A DNA stretch of 64,000 bases, taken from Archangium violaceum Cb vi76. Lineage in GTDB: Bacteria; Myxococcota; Myxococcia; Myxococcales; Myxococcaceae. The notes beneath the pieces were generated by a model, which had not been told where the DNA came from, ran no database searches, and saw only the letters and a program-made list of their open reading frames with translations. Shown piece by piece: positions 63,121 through 64,000 of this stretch (positions are counted from its first letter, which is position 1; each line of letters begins with the position of its first letter). Where the stretch lies: the NCBI RefSeq assembly GCF_000733295.1, contig NZ_JPMI01000423.1, positions 1 through 64,000 of the forward strand. The letters are read 5' to 3'. The position numbers were made by a program, and so were the translations under genes.

Positions 63121-64000
63121 CTACCGATTGCCGGGGATTCTGGTCGGTGTTGATGGCGTGACGCCGATCGATTTGAAGTAGTCATCGGCGCGGCCAATGA
63201 GCGTTTGTGCCTCCTCAGGAGACAGCCCTGCGCGTCGCAGGGCCTCATAGGCGATCCTGCGCTCGTCAGCGTAGGTCCCTCCCCCGGCCTGACGCTGAGC
63301 CTGAGTCGCCTCATAGTGTGCAGTGCCAACGCGCGTCGATGGACCATTCAGCTCAACGGCTGGAGCTGAACGACTGTCATATCCGGGCAGCTCTCGAACG
63401 GCGGCATCTTGAATCACATGGTGAGAGTCCTTGATGCCAGCATTCTTGAGCTCACCGTAGGTTCCTGCTCTGAATCTTCCTACGGCGCTGCTGCTCGAAC
63501 TGTCGCGAGCCGCCATGGCGACTGCGTTGGGGGCCAGCGCGATGGTGACGCCCTCGGCAGTGATGGCGACCGACTCCACCTGAGCCAGCGCTGGGGCCGT
63601 GAAGCGGATGTTCATCTGCGTCTCGGCCAACACCTCAGCCTGCCCGGTCCCAGTCAACTTCGGCAGGGCCGCCGCCATCCCCGAAGCCGTGTTCCCCAGG
63701 GCCACCGTGCCCAGCATGACGAAGGCTCGTGCCGCCTTCTCCCCCATCGTGTTCCCAAACTTCTCTCCGGACGCGGAGATGCCCTCGAAAGTAGTGGCCT
63801 CATCCACTTCCTTCATAAGTACCAGCCACCCATCAATGAGGCGCCACACCGTGTCCCAGCCCAGGTAGGCCATGGCCCCCAGCGTCATCAGCGCGGCGAT
63901 GCCCTTGCTCACCGGCTCGGGCAGTGCGAGCAAGATGGCGTACATCGTCAGGCCGCCCACGACCGTGGCCACCACCGCCTGGGGGTTCACCAGCCTGGCC
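63121..64000 (-). CDS. SitA-like polymorphic toxin, C-terminal part (runs off the window)
   Basis: The C-terminal 293 codons of a larger protein. A central region with VVGGLTMYAILLALPEPVSK, then GWDTVWRLIDGWLVLMKEVDEATTFEGISASGEKFG matches the conserved core of Myxococcus SitA lipoprotein toxins, which pass between cells by TraA-dependent outer-membrane exchange. The C-terminal toxin domain (last 115 residues) has SHHVIQDAAVRELPGYD, an HHVIQ-type nuclease motif, and GTAHYEATQAQR. Its lipobox should lie beyond the right edge. A DUF7668 gene follows as a likely immunity partner. Assignment to the SitA family is by recall of family features; the precise subtype is unsure. Confidence 0.72.
   Translation of the reverse strand, partial: ARLVNPQAVVATVVGGLTMYAILLALPEPVSKGIAALMTLGAMAYLGWDTVWRLIDGWLVLMKEVDEATTFEGISASGEKFGNTMGEKAARAFVMLGTVALGNTASGMAAALPKLTGTGQAEVLAETQMNIRFTAPALAQVESVAITAEGVTIALAPNAVAMAARDSSSSSAVGRFRAGTYGELKNAGIKDSHHVIQDAAVRELPGYDSRSAPAVELNGPSTRVGTAHYEATQAQRQAGGGTYADERRIAYEALRRAGLSPEEAQTLIGRADDYFKSIGVTPSTPTRIPGNR

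Overview
The window looks like chromosome of a myxobacterium of the Cystobacterineae (Archangium/Cystobacter type). This is inferred from uniformly high GC with G/C-ending codons, two FHA-domain sigma-54 activators, a TIGR02265/DUF2378 protein, a Ser/Thr kinase and a PP2C phosphatase, numerous lipoproteins, and a SitA-type polymorphic toxin at the right edge. No rRNA, tRNA, CRISPR array or insertion sequence was recognised. With corrected start codons no gene-free stretch exceeds about 300 bases.

Layout. 0.1-3.5 kb: an FHA/AAA+/Fis activator, three palindromic sites, a near-consensus -24/-12 promoter and an M4 metalloprotease, which together form a self-contained sigma-54 control module. 3.5-16.7 kb: two glycosyltransferases, a GH3 beta-glucosidase, a DUF2378 protein, a DEAD-box helicase, a membrane histidine kinase, a ribbon-helix-helix/GNAT toxin-antitoxin pair with a palindromic operator, a HEYGH metallopeptidase, a small basic protein and a lipoprotein. 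16.8-25.9 kb: a DUF2058-like protein with a Gly-Arg-Pro-Gln repeat tract, an M20 peptidase, glutaryl-CoA dehydrogenase, an SDR oxidoreductase, a caspase/legumain-like lipoprotein with an EF-hand loop, a quinone-oxidoreductase-like dehydrogenase, a Ser/Thr kinase and a DUF4142 lipoprotein.

25.9-52.8 kb: an envelope and sulfate region. It holds two SulP anion transporters with STAS domains, three type I sulfatases (two with the rarer CTAGR core, one with CSPTR), a formylglycine-generating enzyme that would activate them, outer-membrane barrel proteins, aquaporin, MgtC-like and DUF2254 membrane proteins, and a six-domain PAS/GAF histidine kinase. The upstream and downstream flanks of the third sulfatase recur, fused directly to each other with the coding part missing, at 27.18-27.34 kb. 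This looks like the footprint of a lost or mobile sulfatase gene.

52.9-59.3 kb: a second FHA sigma-54 activator, a PP2C phosphatase, a GNAT acetyltransferase and a 1110-residue HEAT-like protein. 59.4-64 kb: a polymorphic toxin and immunity island. It contains a DUF6310 lipoprotein with a nuclease-like motif coupled to DUF5953, a stand-alone TIR-domain protein in visibly lower-GC DNA, a broken ankyrin gene and frameshifted neighbour, and a SitA-like toxin (running off the window) with a DUF7668 partner. A short palindromic repeat of the CCCTCTCCC/GGGAGAGGG type occurs at six places between genes.
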